Source: Alphaproteobacteria bacterium (GTDB taxonomy: Bacteria; Pseudomonadota; Alphaproteobacteria; Rhodobacterales; Rhodobacteraceae). From it: DNA of 34,120 bases. The position numbers and the translations under genes were made by a program. How positions within the stretch are numbered: the stretch's first letter is position 1; each line of letters starts with the position of its first letter. Location: assembly GCA_030427145.1 (NCBI GenBank), contig JAUHWT010000030.1:1-34120 (forward strand), read 5' to 3'. The notes under the pieces are model-generated. The model worked only from the letters and a program-made list of their open reading frames with translations. It was not told the DNA's origin and made no database searches. Positions 6,220 through 15,000 of the stretch are shown here, one piece after another.

Positions 6220-6494
6220 GACTCGTCCTTTCTGCACAGATCCACAACCGTCTCAAGTTCATCCAGTCGCACTGTGCGCTGGTCCCTACCAACGACCAGC
6301 AGTCGGTAGCGTTCCGCCAGGTCGGGTGCCGCGATGAGCGCGACATCATTGTCAACATACTCGGGCGCTTCCGGCAGACCGGGCGGAACGCATGACGTCG
6401 ATACCGGTGTCAACACGTCGATCGTGCGAATGCGCTCGAACGAACTGCACGCCGAAAGGGCGCACAGCACCACGGCGAGCAGGGCCGGCCTCAT
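6216..6494 (-). CDS. Outer-membrane spanin subunit (Rz1-like lipoprotein)
   Basis: A 92-residue lipoprotein. A short hydrophobic signal, MRPALLAVVLCALSAC, ends in the lipobox LSAC with Cys16 as the acylation site. The mature part (about 77 residues) would sit in the periplasm, attached to the outer membrane. Its ATG overlaps the stop of the upstream i-spanin gene (ATGA), the ordered Rz/Rz1 arrangement; in lysis the pair fuses inner and outer membranes after the endolysin has cut the wall. Two further Cys (35 and 87) could form a disulfide, as in some spanins. It ends in an overlap with the membrane protein gene. The call rests on lipobox plus position, since Rz1 proteins are poorly conserved in sequence. 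Confidence 0.8.
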   Translation of the reverse strand: MRPALLAVVLCALSACSSFERIRTIDVLTPVSTSCVPPGLPEAPEYVDNDVALIAAPDLAERYRLLVVGRDQRTVRLDELETVVDLCRKDES

Positions 6495-6859
6495 TGCAAT
6501 GTTTCCAGGAAAATTCGGTCGACGGCCTCGGCACGCTGACACTCCGTGGCGTTCGCCGGCGGGCGAATCGCCGATCTTGCGGCCCTCGCAGCATTGTCTG
6601 CCGATCGCAGTCTTTCGAGCGCGGCCTGCGCTTCGGCCAGTCGTGCTTCCGATATCTCCGACGCACGACGTATGTCCGCGTTTCTTCGCGCAACCGTGGC
6701 CTCAAGATGGTCGACCTGCAGCTCAGCAGTTGCCGTTCGCACAGCGTATCCGTTGGACCCATGTATCGACTGGCGCAGGTCCCAGGAGTATGCGAGCAGA
6801 AGTGCGCAGGTGCCCGCGAGCACCTTGCAACACAACCCGGATGTGAGTCTGGTTATCAC
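6491..6859 (-). CDS. Inner-membrane spanin subunit (Rz-like)
   Basis: A 122-residue protein with the i-spanin plan: one N-terminal membrane segment (GLCCKVLAGTCALLLAYSW, about 8-26) followed by a long charged helix (about 40-95: VDHLEATVARRNADIRRASE, SEARLAEAQAALERLR) likely to form a periplasmic coiled coil. A conserved-looking C-terminal tail (ATECQRAEAVDRIF) would meet the o-spanin. The GTG start at 6857-6859 overlaps the endolysin stop (GTGA), and its own stop overlaps the o-spanin start. It acts in the last step of lysis by bridging the periplasm. The call is by topology and context. Confidence 0.82.
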   Translation of the reverse strand: MITRLTSGLCCKVLAGTCALLLAYSWDLRQSIHGSNGYAVRTATAELQVDHLEATVARRNADIRRASEISEARLAEAQAALERLRSADNAARAARSAIRPPANATECQRAEAVDRIFLETLQ

Positions 6860-7734
6860 AGCTTCGCGCTCTGCTCGTCGATCTTGCGGTAGAACGACCA
6901 GGCCATGAGCCCGCTACCGCCGACCATGAGAAGCATCGCGACGACGCTGACCGCCTGTCCGAGTATGGTTCCGTCGGCAAAGGCTCCGAGTTGTTCGGCA
7001 GATTCCTTTAGAGCGGTTGCCACGGCGCCGATCGCTGCCGATGTAGCGCCCACGCCCTCTTTGGTTTTCACGACGGCCACGTCCGAGTCGCGTGCCTGCC
7101 CGGCCACTTCGCCGGATAGTGCGCCAACCGGCCGCGGTAGGGGCAGGTTGCGTTGCTCCACGTAATTGAACGCGTTGGCGTAGGCCATTTCCGTCGCGTA
7201 ATCGATAACACCATGATCATCACGCTGAGCACCTGGCTCGCTGCCCATGATGCGGCGCGTCCATCCGCGGCCAAACGTTTTGAACGTCTTCAGACGCTTG
7301 ACGAATTCCAGGCGAGCCAGGCAATAATCAGTGATCAGATCCTCAATTTCGTACTGACTGATCTCTCCGATTGCCGCCAGTGTCTTGAGGCCGATGATGC
7401 CGTCGGCTGCAACGTTGAGCAATTTCTGCAGTTCGAGCGCGGCGCGTGCCGGGCCGGAGTTCACTGCGAAGTCGAACACAGCATAGTCGAGACCGTTCGG
7501 CAATTCGTCGCCGCGGACCGCGTCCCAGTATTGCTTGCGATAGATCGCATCGACCTCTTCACTGGTGATTTCCTTGACCGAGCGAAGGTGCTGCTTTCGT
7601 GCGCTTCGGTACGCGTCGTAGACGCGCTGCGTCACACCAAGGTTGGTCGCCCCGCCGGGGTCTTCCGGGTGATCACTGAACCCGCCCTCATGGGCAAGCA
7701 TCAGTTCGAGGCTCTTTTCAAGGTTGTGACGCAT
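6856..7734 (-). CDS. Endolysin, GH108 N-acetylmuramidase with C-terminal membrane segment
   Basis: A 292-residue protein. The N-terminus carries the glycoside hydrolase 108 signature, HEGGFSDHPEDPGGATNLGV (15-34), with Glu16 the predicted catalytic acid; these enzymes cut the glycan strands of peptidoglycan. The C-terminal half of the catalytic module (DYAVFDFAVNSG, about 83-94, and LQKLLNVAADGIIGLKT, about 102-118) matches the accompanying peptidoglycan-binding part. An Ala/Gly-rich linker follows, then one membrane helix (about 259-282, AVSVVAMLLMVGGSGLMAWS) and a short charged tail. ATG 7734 follows GGAGGGT. No signal peptide is seen, so membrane placement or a holin must bring it to the periplasm. 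It is first in the lysis operon behind a promoter-like element. Confidence 0.9.
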   Translation of the reverse strand: MRHNLEKSLELMLAHEGGFSDHPEDPGGATNLGVTQRVYDAYRSARKQHLRSVKEITSEEVDAIYRKQYWDAVRGDELPNGLDYAVFDFAVNSGPARAALELQKLLNVAADGIIGLKTLAAIGEISQYEIEDLITDYCLARLEFVKRLKTFKTFGRGWTRRIMGSEPGAQRDDHGVIDYATEMAYANAFNYVEQRNLPLPRPVGALSGEVAGQARDSDVAVVKTKEGVGATSAAIGAVATALKESAEQLGAFADGTILGQAVSVVAMLLMVGGSGLMAWSFYRKIDEQSAKL

Positions 7735-7759
7735 GCGCGCACCCTCCAACGTTTGAAAC

Positions 7760-7788
7760 GTGATACTCACTTTACGAGTGAATGTCCA
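7760..7788 (-). promoter_or_regulatory. Promoter-like element of the lysis operon with CACT-N5-AGTG repeat
   Basis: On the minus strand TGGACA (7788-7783) and TATCAC (7765-7760) are separated by 17 bp. The spacer contains CACTCGTAAAGTG (7780-7768), an inverted repeat with 4-bp arms. A second palindrome, CGTTTGAAACG (7750-7760), follows. It is 26 bp upstream of the endolysin start and downstream of the tailspike stop. The repeat lies between the boxes as in the element at 1343-1370. Confidence 0.5.
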
Positions 7789-7802
7789 CGTAAAAGTCGT
7801 TA

Positions 7803-9608
7803 CTAAATGGTTAGTTCTGATCGCATTGAGACAATGTTCACAGTCCCGCTGGGGTTCGAGTTCTCCACGTAGAGCCGCCATTTGAAGTATTCATTGGCGT
7901 TTGAGAACAAGTCGGGCCGGTTGAAGTTGATCGTGGGGCGATGCTTTATGAATAGGCTGCGCTTCCCACTGTCACCCGTATCCACGTGGCACGTCGTGAT
8001 GGAGCTTCCCATCCCGTCGTCGCCCGGGCCGTAGACCAGGAACTCGACGACACACTGCCGGTCGCCGGGCGTGGAATCCTCCATGATCACTTCCCCCAGC
8101 ACCGAGTCAGCGCTGGAGCTGTCGCCGGACAACTGGATCGTCGGGGTGTTGCCGGACCCGCCATACTCGAAGTGGACGATCGTCTTCAGGCATACCCGCG
8201 CGTGCGAGAAGGTCCACTTGGGCCCACGGAACGGGGAAAGATTGTCCTCACCGAGCACGTTGGCGACATTCTGCCGCCCTATTCCTTCGATGCGACCACT
8301 CCACGTGTCCTTGAAACCGGTGAACATGTGCGCGTGAACCGCGGGCGCCTTACCCTGGTCAAAATGCTCGATGACCGCGCTGCCTTCGGTTATCAGTGCC
8401 GGGGAGCCGAGACTTGCGCCGGGGAACGTGTCGGGGTTGTCCGTGTCACGCGACCACACGCCGCCGCGATCGACGTTGACAAGCGGGTTGCCGGCTACGG
8501 TGACGGCCCCAAAGGAGTTGCGCTGGGTGCGCATACGGGAGTTGTGGCTGATTGTCGCGTTTCGCTTGCACCCGGTAAATGTGCTGTCGACCACGTAGCC
8601 GGTGGACATGCGCGAAAAGTCGACACCGACACCGCATGTGTTGAACACGAAGCCGGGGCCGTTTCCGAATCCGAGACTCGCGCCAGACGAGTGAACGTAG
8701 ACCGCCTTTTCCTCGATGTTCTGGAAATGGCACCCATCGCCCCGCAGGGAACTGCGGCGCACATGAATGCCGCGCGTGCTGTCTTTCACCCAGAGGTTAT
8801 TGACATCGACCGAGGATCCTGACGAGGCGATTTGAATCGCAGGACCACCCGACTGCCCGAACAGCAGGATGTTATCGAACCTGATGTTGATTCCGTTGAT
8901 CTCGTACCAGGTTTCGATCGCCGAATTGTCCGGGTTCGACGAGCAGTCGATCTTCGCGGTGGGTTCGGCATAGTTTCGCTCCGGCCCCTGCCAGACGATC
9001 CGTGCGTTCGGAGCACCTGTCCAGTATCTCAGACCGACGGCGCCCAGGATTTCGTGCGTGCCGGCGGCAAACACCAGTTTGAATTTGGCCGAGGCTGCCC
9101 CATCGCCCAGGCGGCAGAGCGCGTTCCATGCGGCAGCCACGGTTTGCAGCGGTGTGTCAGCTGTTAGGCCGTCATTGGTGTCAGACCCCAGAGGGTTGAT
9201 GTGGACCTCCACGCTGTCCGCGAATCCGTGGTTCTCGAATTTCAGTGAGTTGGTGTTGTTGCGGTTCAGTATGCCTGGCCCGCGGCTGCGCACTTTCGTG
9301 ACGTTCGGCGTTTGACCTGCACACAGGTACGTGCCCTCGGGCCAGTAGACGAAGCCGCCCCCGGCGATGGCCGCAGCATAACAGTCGTTCACGGCCGTGG
9401 TGTTGTCGGTGGCATTGTCACGGATCGCCCCGAAACTGGTCACCGAAAAAGCGCGACCGCCCGAGGAAATGTGGCCTGATATCCAGTTCCAGATTGCCTC
9501 GTAGGTGGTCCTGCGGGAGTTGCCGCCCTGCCATATATGACAGCGGTCACTGTCTGAAATCGGGGCGGAGGGAGGTATGCCGCCATCATCGTCGAGATTA
9601 TACGCCAT
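7803..9608 (-). CDS. Tailspike with pectate-lyase-like right-handed beta-helix
   Basis: A 601-residue protein. Residues about 53-95 (FSVTSFGAIRDNATDNTTAV, then GGGFVYWPEGTYL) are the entry to the Pectate_lyase_3-type beta-helix seen in phage tailspikes and depolymerases. The middle repeats short strand-turn units (DVNNLWVKDSTRGIHVRRSS, DFSRMSTGYVVDSTFTGCKR), as expected for a right-handed helix. The last 150 residues look like a beta-sandwich for trimerisation or binding. The N-terminal 50 residues (IWQGGNSRRTTYEAIWNWIS) may attach it to the tail. AGGACCAGGAA precedes the ATG. It ends the tail genes and is followed by the lysis operon. It probably binds or degrades a surface polysaccharide; enzymatic activity is inferred from the fold only. 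Confidence 0.85.
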   Translation of the reverse strand: MAYNLDDDGGIPPSAPISDSDRCHIWQGGNSRRTTYEAIWNWISGHISSGGRAFSVTSFGAIRDNATDNTTAVNDCYAAAIAGGGFVYWPEGTYLCAGQTPNVTKVRSRGPGILNRNNTNSLKFENHGFADSVEVHINPLGSDTNDGLTADTPLQTVAAAWNALCRLGDGAASAKFKLVFAAGTHEILGAVGLRYWTGAPNARIVWQGPERNYAEPTAKIDCSSNPDNSAIETWYEINGINIRFDNILLFGQSGGPAIQIASSGSSVDVNNLWVKDSTRGIHVRRSSLRGDGCHFQNIEEKAVYVHSSGASLGFGNGPGFVFNTCGVGVDFSRMSTGYVVDSTFTGCKRNATISHNSRMRTQRNSFGAVTVAGNPLVNVDRGGVWSRDTDNPDTFPGASLGSPALITEGSAVIEHFDQGKAPAVHAHMFTGFKDTWSGRIEGIGRQNVANVLGEDNLSPFRGPKWTFSHARVCLKTIVHFEYGGSGNTPTIQLSGDSSSADSVLGEVIMEDSTPGDRQCVVEFLVYGPGDDGMGSSITTCHVDTGDSGKRSLFIKHRPTINFNRPDLFSNANEYFKWRLYVENSNPSGTVNIVSMRSELTI

Positions 9609-9617
9609 TTCCTGGTC

Positions 9618-11960
9618 CTAACTTTCTTCAATGTCACCGCTGACGCCGAATGTGTTTGGCGCGAGGTCACCACTAAGGCCGAGAGCAATTCCGTCGAGAT
9701 CGCCGGAGAGGTTCAGATTGTTTCGATTGTCACTTTCGTATCCGATGGTGATCGGCACCCGAAAAGCCTGCAGGGAGTCGAGTCCGCCCCTGTGGGCACG
9801 GACTTCAATGTAGCCGCGGGTCACGGCACCGAAATCCGTCAGGGTTACGGTGTGGCTTGTTCCGCTGATATCCGTGGTAAGGTGTACCTGGTTACCGGCG
9901 TCGTCCAGCAGGGCCACGCGGGTCGTCTGCCCGCTCTCCCCCGAGACGTTGCCATCTTCCCACAGAAGCGGGACACCCGACTCCAACGTTCTGGACCGGT
10001 TGGCCCAGGTCACCGTTACCGTCGTGTCCGTTCCGGTCTCCACGCGTGTGAAATTCTGCCCGTTTACAGCGACATTCGCAGGGCGGATGGGCCGCTGTGC
10101 TCGATTGCTGACCGGCACAACCATTTCCGGAGCGTCCTCCAGATCCAGGACACCGCCTGCGGTTGTCGGGGCGAGCCAGTAGCTGATATTCTCGCCGGTC
10201 GCCCTGACAGTGGGGTCCACGAACGGCGCGACGTTTTGCAGGTCCCACACCCGTGTGCCGGCCGGCCAGTTTCGCGGAACGGTGTCTGCGATACCGCGCT
10301 TCAGAACAAACCCGGCGTCGTCCGAGGCGTAAACAAGCACGATCTCGCACTTTTCCTCGCCGTCCGCCACGTTTCCGACAAGCAGGTAGTCGCCTTCCTG
10401 AGGCTGGCGCCCCTGAAAATCTGCGAGACTTTCAATCGATGTTTCACCTTCTGCCGCCATGCGTGAAATCAGGGTTCCGCTGCCGGAAAAGAGCCAGCTT
10501 CCCACGGATCCGCGCACAACCCGGCCGGTAGGTAGCGTGACCTCATCGTAAAGCTCGAAAACGAGATCGGCCTCGGTTTCCCGAGCCCCGATCACCACCA
10601 CGTAGGCCGTCGGCATCTCGACGTCGGCAGGGTCGTCAAGCCCCATCGCCTCACCTACCACGCGCACCGGTGCCGTGAACCCCTTGGCCAAGGTCAGAGG
10701 CTCGGGCAGAGGGTCGTCGTCCGGACTCTCAAGATCATCGTCCCCATCCGACGAATACGCAGTCTCGCCGAAGGTGAATATGTCCTCCATCAGGCTCACC
10801 GTGATCCGGGAATCCTCGATGGTGCCGTAATTGACCCGCACGACGCGCACCGCCATGGATTCGATCCCCTCCTCCGGCCACTGGAGGTTCAGGACATCGC
10901 CGGGGGATATGTCCCATTTGGTGCGGTCAAACGCAGCTTCGAGCGAGACGAGTGGGGCGGAACTGGCCACCAATTCGCGCTCAGCCAATCGCAACGCCAG
11001 GTCACGGTGCCGCACCATGTAGTAGTTTCGGGCGGTACTGATCACCTCACCCTGTGCGGCGATGTTCGCGAGATCCTGTGCCGTGACAGTCTGCTCTTTT
11101 TCGTTGCTGGGGCTTGTCCAGGTTACGACCACCTCGTTGCCCGTCTCGCCCCAAAACTTGCGCTGACGGTTCGTCAGTTTCGCGTTTGAGGAATTGATGA
11201 CCGGCAAATCTTCGAGTTTGTAGTCGCCACGCAGCAACCGTATCGTCTGCAGACCGGTCCTCGGGTGCGGGTACATTGTGGCGTGTATGTGGTCGAGCAC
11301 TTCGCCGATGATCGCCTCGCACTCCGTGGACTCTTTCCAGAGGAACGAGAGGGCGAACCCCTCGTCGTAAAGCACCTTCGCGGCTTTCTCGAACGCCGCC
11401 CGATCGATACCACTAGGGTCCTGCCCGAGCCCCCAGTCCTGGTTCGTCATGATCTCATAGATGACATGCGCGCCGTTGGCGCCGACACGGTTTGAACCCG
11501 GTGCGATCGGTATGAGCGCGAGATCCGGGTTTAGCCCGAGGGACGGCCGTCGCAACCTGGCCGAAATGCCCCGAAGATACGGGTTGTTCGACGCCCATGT
11601 GAATCCGCCCAAGCGGCCTACGCCAGTGAAGAATAGCGAGGCGATGCCGCGGTACCCTGGCAGCGTGTCATTGTCGGAACCCTGGCGCCGGGCAGCCTCT
11701 GTCGGCAGCTTTTGCAGGCGGTTACCGTCCAACCAGTGCATGGTTCCGAACAAGCCGCCCTCTTTCTTTTTGCCGCCGAAGAGTGAGAGCTTGTCTATCT
11801 GAAAGGAGTCGCTGAGTTGCGCTTCCCCCGACCATGCGACCTTTTCACCAACGTAGACGCGGGTAAGGGTCAAACCTTCACCGGCCGCGCAGATGCCCAT
11901 GTGCAGCGACATGTTAAAATTGGTATATTTGCCGTCACCGGCCTTACCGCCGCTGCCCAT
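9618..11960 (-). CDS. Tail tip / baseplate attachment protein
   Basis: A 780-residue structural protein of the large tail-tip type found in GTA-like and YuA/roseophage-like siphophages. The N-terminal part (MGICAAGEGLTLTRVYVGE, about 21-39) and the central block (GANGAHVIYEIMTNQDWGLG, then FALSFLWKESTECEAIIGEV) are typical of tip proteins distantly related to lambda J or phage-tail_3 domains. A beta-rich region with Ig/FN3-like character follows (about 430-735). The C-terminus has a short repeat: LSGDL occurs twice and VSGD once within about 32 residues. GAAGGCGG precedes the ATG. It has its own upstream gap with an inverted repeat, and the tailspike starts 10 nt downstream, so it probably serves as its anchor. 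Confidence 0.75.
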   Translation of the reverse strand: MGSGGKAGDGKYTNFNMSLHMGICAAGEGLTLTRVYVGEKVAWSGEAQLSDSFQIDKLSLFGGKKKEGGLFGTMHWLDGNRLQKLPTEAARRQGSDNDTLPGYRGIASLFFTGVGRLGGFTWASNNPYLRGISARLRRPSLGLNPDLALIPIAPGSNRVGANGAHVIYEIMTNQDWGLGQDPSGIDRAAFEKAAKVLYDEGFALSFLWKESTECEAIIGEVLDHIHATMYPHPRTGLQTIRLLRGDYKLEDLPVINSSNAKLTNRQRKFWGETGNEVVVTWTSPSNEKEQTVTAQDLANIAAQGEVISTARNYYMVRHRDLALRLAERELVASSAPLVSLEAAFDRTKWDISPGDVLNLQWPEEGIESMAVRVVRVNYGTIEDSRITVSLMEDIFTFGETAYSSDGDDDLESPDDDPLPEPLTLAKGFTAPVRVVGEAMGLDDPADVEMPTAYVVVIGARETEADLVFELYDEVTLPTGRVVRGSVGSWLFSGSGTLISRMAAEGETSIESLADFQGRQPQEGDYLLVGNVADGEEKCEIVLVYASDDAGFVLKRGIADTVPRNWPAGTRVWDLQNVAPFVDPTVRATGENISYWLAPTTAGGVLDLEDAPEMVVPVSNRAQRPIRPANVAVNGQNFTRVETGTDTTVTVTWANRSRTLESGVPLLWEDGNVSGESGQTTRVALLDDAGNQVHLTTDISGTSHTVTLTDFGAVTRGYIEVRAHRGGLDSLQAFRVPITIGYESDNRNNLNLSGDLDGIALGLSGDLAPNTFGVSGDIEES

Positions 11961-11968
11961 TCGCCGCC

Positions 11969-12011
11969 TTCACATTTTCACTTTGCGACTTACAATAACG
12001 TAAAATGTGAA
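11969..12011. promoter_or_regulatory. Inverted repeat TTCACATTTT / AAAATGTGAA upstream of the tip gene
   Basis: Arms at 11969-11978 and 12002-12011 match perfectly over 10 bp with a 23-bp spacer. On the minus strand the spacer holds ACGTTATTGTAAGTCGC, sharing the ten bases TGTAAGTCGC with the element at 1343-1370. It lies 9-51 bp upstream of the tip protein start. A promoter plus operator is likely; clear -35/-10 boxes are not evident. Confidence 0.5.
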
Positions 12012-12026
12012 TAAAGCAAAAGCAAA

Positions 12027-12039
12027 ACTTCGAAGAAGT
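12027..12039 (-). terminator. Candidate weak intrinsic terminator after the adhesin gene
   Basis: On the minus strand ACTTC-TTC-GAAGT (12039-12027) forms a 5-bp stem with a 3-nt loop, followed by TTTGCTTTTGCTTTA. It lies 21-33 bp past the adhesin stop and just before the inverted repeat of the tip gene. The stem is short and AT-rich, so termination would be partial at best. Confidence 0.35.
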
Positions 12040-12059
12040 GTGTAAGCGGTGTGCCAGAA

Positions 12060-15000
12060 TTAGAGTTTCACCACGCGCACTGTCAGGTAATTCCCGTCCT
12101 CGTTTTCCATATAGGTGTTGCGGGCGGCTACCGGGCCGGCGGCCTCATACCAGGTTCCGTTCCACGTACAGGTGACCGGCCCCTCTTCCAGACCGGGCAA
12201 CGTTACCTCAACATCCGTGACACCGGAAATCTGGACCTGCCCCGCAAAGCCAATCCGCAGGAGACCGCCGGTGGTCACCGTCAGATAGCTGACGGTTGTT
12301 CCGTCAATCGCCATATCCATAGGTGTACCGAACGTATAGCCCGCGCCGTTTCCGGAAGAGTTGCCATCGGAGAAACCGTGATACACCGCCCCACCAGACG
12401 GCACACCCACAATGAACGAAATCCGGTCATCCTCGACATCCGAATGCACCGGGTTGCCAGTGAAGAACGCCGCGCGCCGCTCCAGCCATTTGGCCCGCGC
12501 GGCCGAACCGTTCAGCGTGGTGAAAGATTCGTGCAGGGTCGGGTATCCACCGGGCAGCGCGTCATCCGTCAGGTTCAAAAGCAGGTTGTTCGATCCGGAC
12601 GTTATGGCGCCCATGGCGTGTTCGAATCTGGTGTTCAGGTGGTTAACGTCCGTGATTGCGAGCACACAGTTATTCATTACAAGATCCGGGTTGACCTCGA
12701 CGGGATCAGGATCACCCCCCTTGATCGGGTTCCCGTGCGTCACGTCTGATCCGTACAGATAGCGCGACATGTGGACCAGTACGTTTTCAAACGTAAATGT
12801 GTGACCCGCGACTGCCGTTTGATCCTCGGAGATCGAAATGCCGCTGAAACAGTACTCAAACAGCGAGTCTTTCACCAAGACATCATCGCCGGCCTTTTCC
12901 AGCTCGATTGCGTCGTCGCGCGCGCCCCTGATCCAGACATTGTTGATCGTGGTGTTGTCCGAACTGGTCAGGCGCACACCGTCAAAAATGTTCGTCGCGG
13001 AAAAACCTGTGATCAATGTCCGGGCCCCGGCATTGTCCTGTGAAAACAGGGCAACCGAATTTCCCTGAGCGTAGACGTCACTCCATTCCATACCCGCATG
13101 GAACATGCCATCCACGTAGCCGTTGCGAATGACGGTCGCGGCCGTGTAGTTCCTGACCCTGACCGGATATTCGAGTTCGCTTGGCGTGCTGTCATTATCG
13201 CTGTTCCAGGTCGCGCCGGTCAGGTCGATCACCGGGTAATCATCGCCATTGGAAACGTACTGCGTCCAGCCCTGATCACCGGTTACGGTTTCAGCACCGG
13301 CGGCACTCAATACCTCAACGGTAAAATCTGCCGTCTCCGACCCGCCGCTGTTCGTCGCGGTGACCTCAATGGTTCCCTCGGACAGAACATCGTCGTCGTA
13401 GCTGATCACACCGGTGGATGAATTAATTGACCACCCAGCGGGAAGTGATCCGGCCTCATAGGTCGCGGTATAGACTATGTTGTCGCCCTCAAACGCTTCT
13501 GATGCGTCTATGGTGCCGTCGCCGTCTCCATCGATGAGGTATTGATCCCAAAGGTTGTTGCCAGAAAGGATTGGAGCGTCGTCCAGAGGTGCATCCGGTA
13601 GGGCAGAGCCCTCAATAATCCCATCTTCCCCAATATCCTCGTCGCACATCATGAACAGATCTATGCCGCCGTGGAACGTTGGCAGTAGGTCCATGTCTGT
13701 AGAAGAGAGGTCCGGCAGAGCTGTTGGGGTTGTGTCTGCGGTGAATTCATCGCCTTTAGATGCGCCCTGTATAAACCCGGAACCGTGTCGAGATGAAATA
13801 GAAAACGGGGTGTTAACACTTGGGGAATATTCGTCCGAAACCCCAGAAGAAGTATCAAAAACACTGCTGACCCTTTGCAGTAATACAGGTCGACCAGTGT
13901 TCGCTGATGCCGTTGATACCTCCCATGTGATCCTATTATTAGCATCAAGCCGCCAATCCAAAGGGCCTACTTCTGCTGCACTGTTATTATCCGCATACGT
14001 CATGTTCCCACGCATGGTGATGGACATGGCCGTTGCGCTGTAAGGCAGGTCTGCCGCTGCTATGGTTGCTGTCTCAGCGGCTCGGGTGGCGGTGCTGCCG
14101 TTTGTGGGGATGTAGGAAGTTGGGGATGAGCCAAGTTCAGTTTGACAGAAGCCTGCGTACAGACCAACGCCAGCGGTTCCTGAGTAGAAATGATTTCCAT
14201 TGGTATTAAATGAAGGGGAATCTGACTCTATGAAGTCTATCCTACATGATAAGGTTGTTCCCACCTCAGCAGACGACAGGTACGCCCTGTAAATATCCCC
14301 TCCAACATTATCAATGCCGACAAGTACAACCTCTCCTCCAGATGCCCCTGTGTAGGTGTCAACAACTGTTCCATTCGAGAGATCAAAAACAGCAACTGTC
14401 CAGTTATTCTCGCTTCGGTAATGCTTTAAGGACACGTATCTTTGATCATCGTTTTTGAAGAAACAGCTCGAACAATACGTACTCTCAGATGTTACAGACA
14501 AGTTGAAAGCGACACTTTTGATCTCATTAGTAGTGTCAGTTATCTCCAACCGAGTTAAAGAATTTCCGCCATCTGGCCCAATCGCCGCCCCCGGCGTCAG
14601 GGTCAATGAATCCCCGCCAACAATGGCTTTACTCGTCAGATCATTACTATTCGGATCAAGGTTCGTCGCCGCCTCACTGTCCCAAATCAGTTTCGGACCC
14701 TGCAATTCACCATCACTGTACAGATACCCGTTCGCCCTCCATTTATAGACAGCAGAACTCGTAGTTAAGACGTAGGTTCCTGTTCCATCCGGGTTGTCGA
14801 GCATGGGGAGGTCGGAGATAGTTTGTTGCGCACCCCACGCCAACACTGTACACGTATTTGACGTACCGTAAGTCCCACGCAAAATAATCTGGAACAGGGG
14901 GGTGGTGTCCGTGTGCTCAAAAAATTGCCACTCTGTCGTGACATTGCAGATAGTGTAGGTTGAAGCCCGTAGTGCAATTGAGCATGTACCAGAGGTAGTT

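Noticed and set aside
7768-7780. Intrinsic terminator after the tailspike gene
   Set aside because: The inverted repeat has only 4-bp arms and no T-run; its place between -35- and -10-like boxes fits an operator better.
7986-8822. Rightward 278-residue frame opposite the tailspike
   Set aside because: The tailspike reading has a clear beta-helix pattern and ribosome site; this one has neither.
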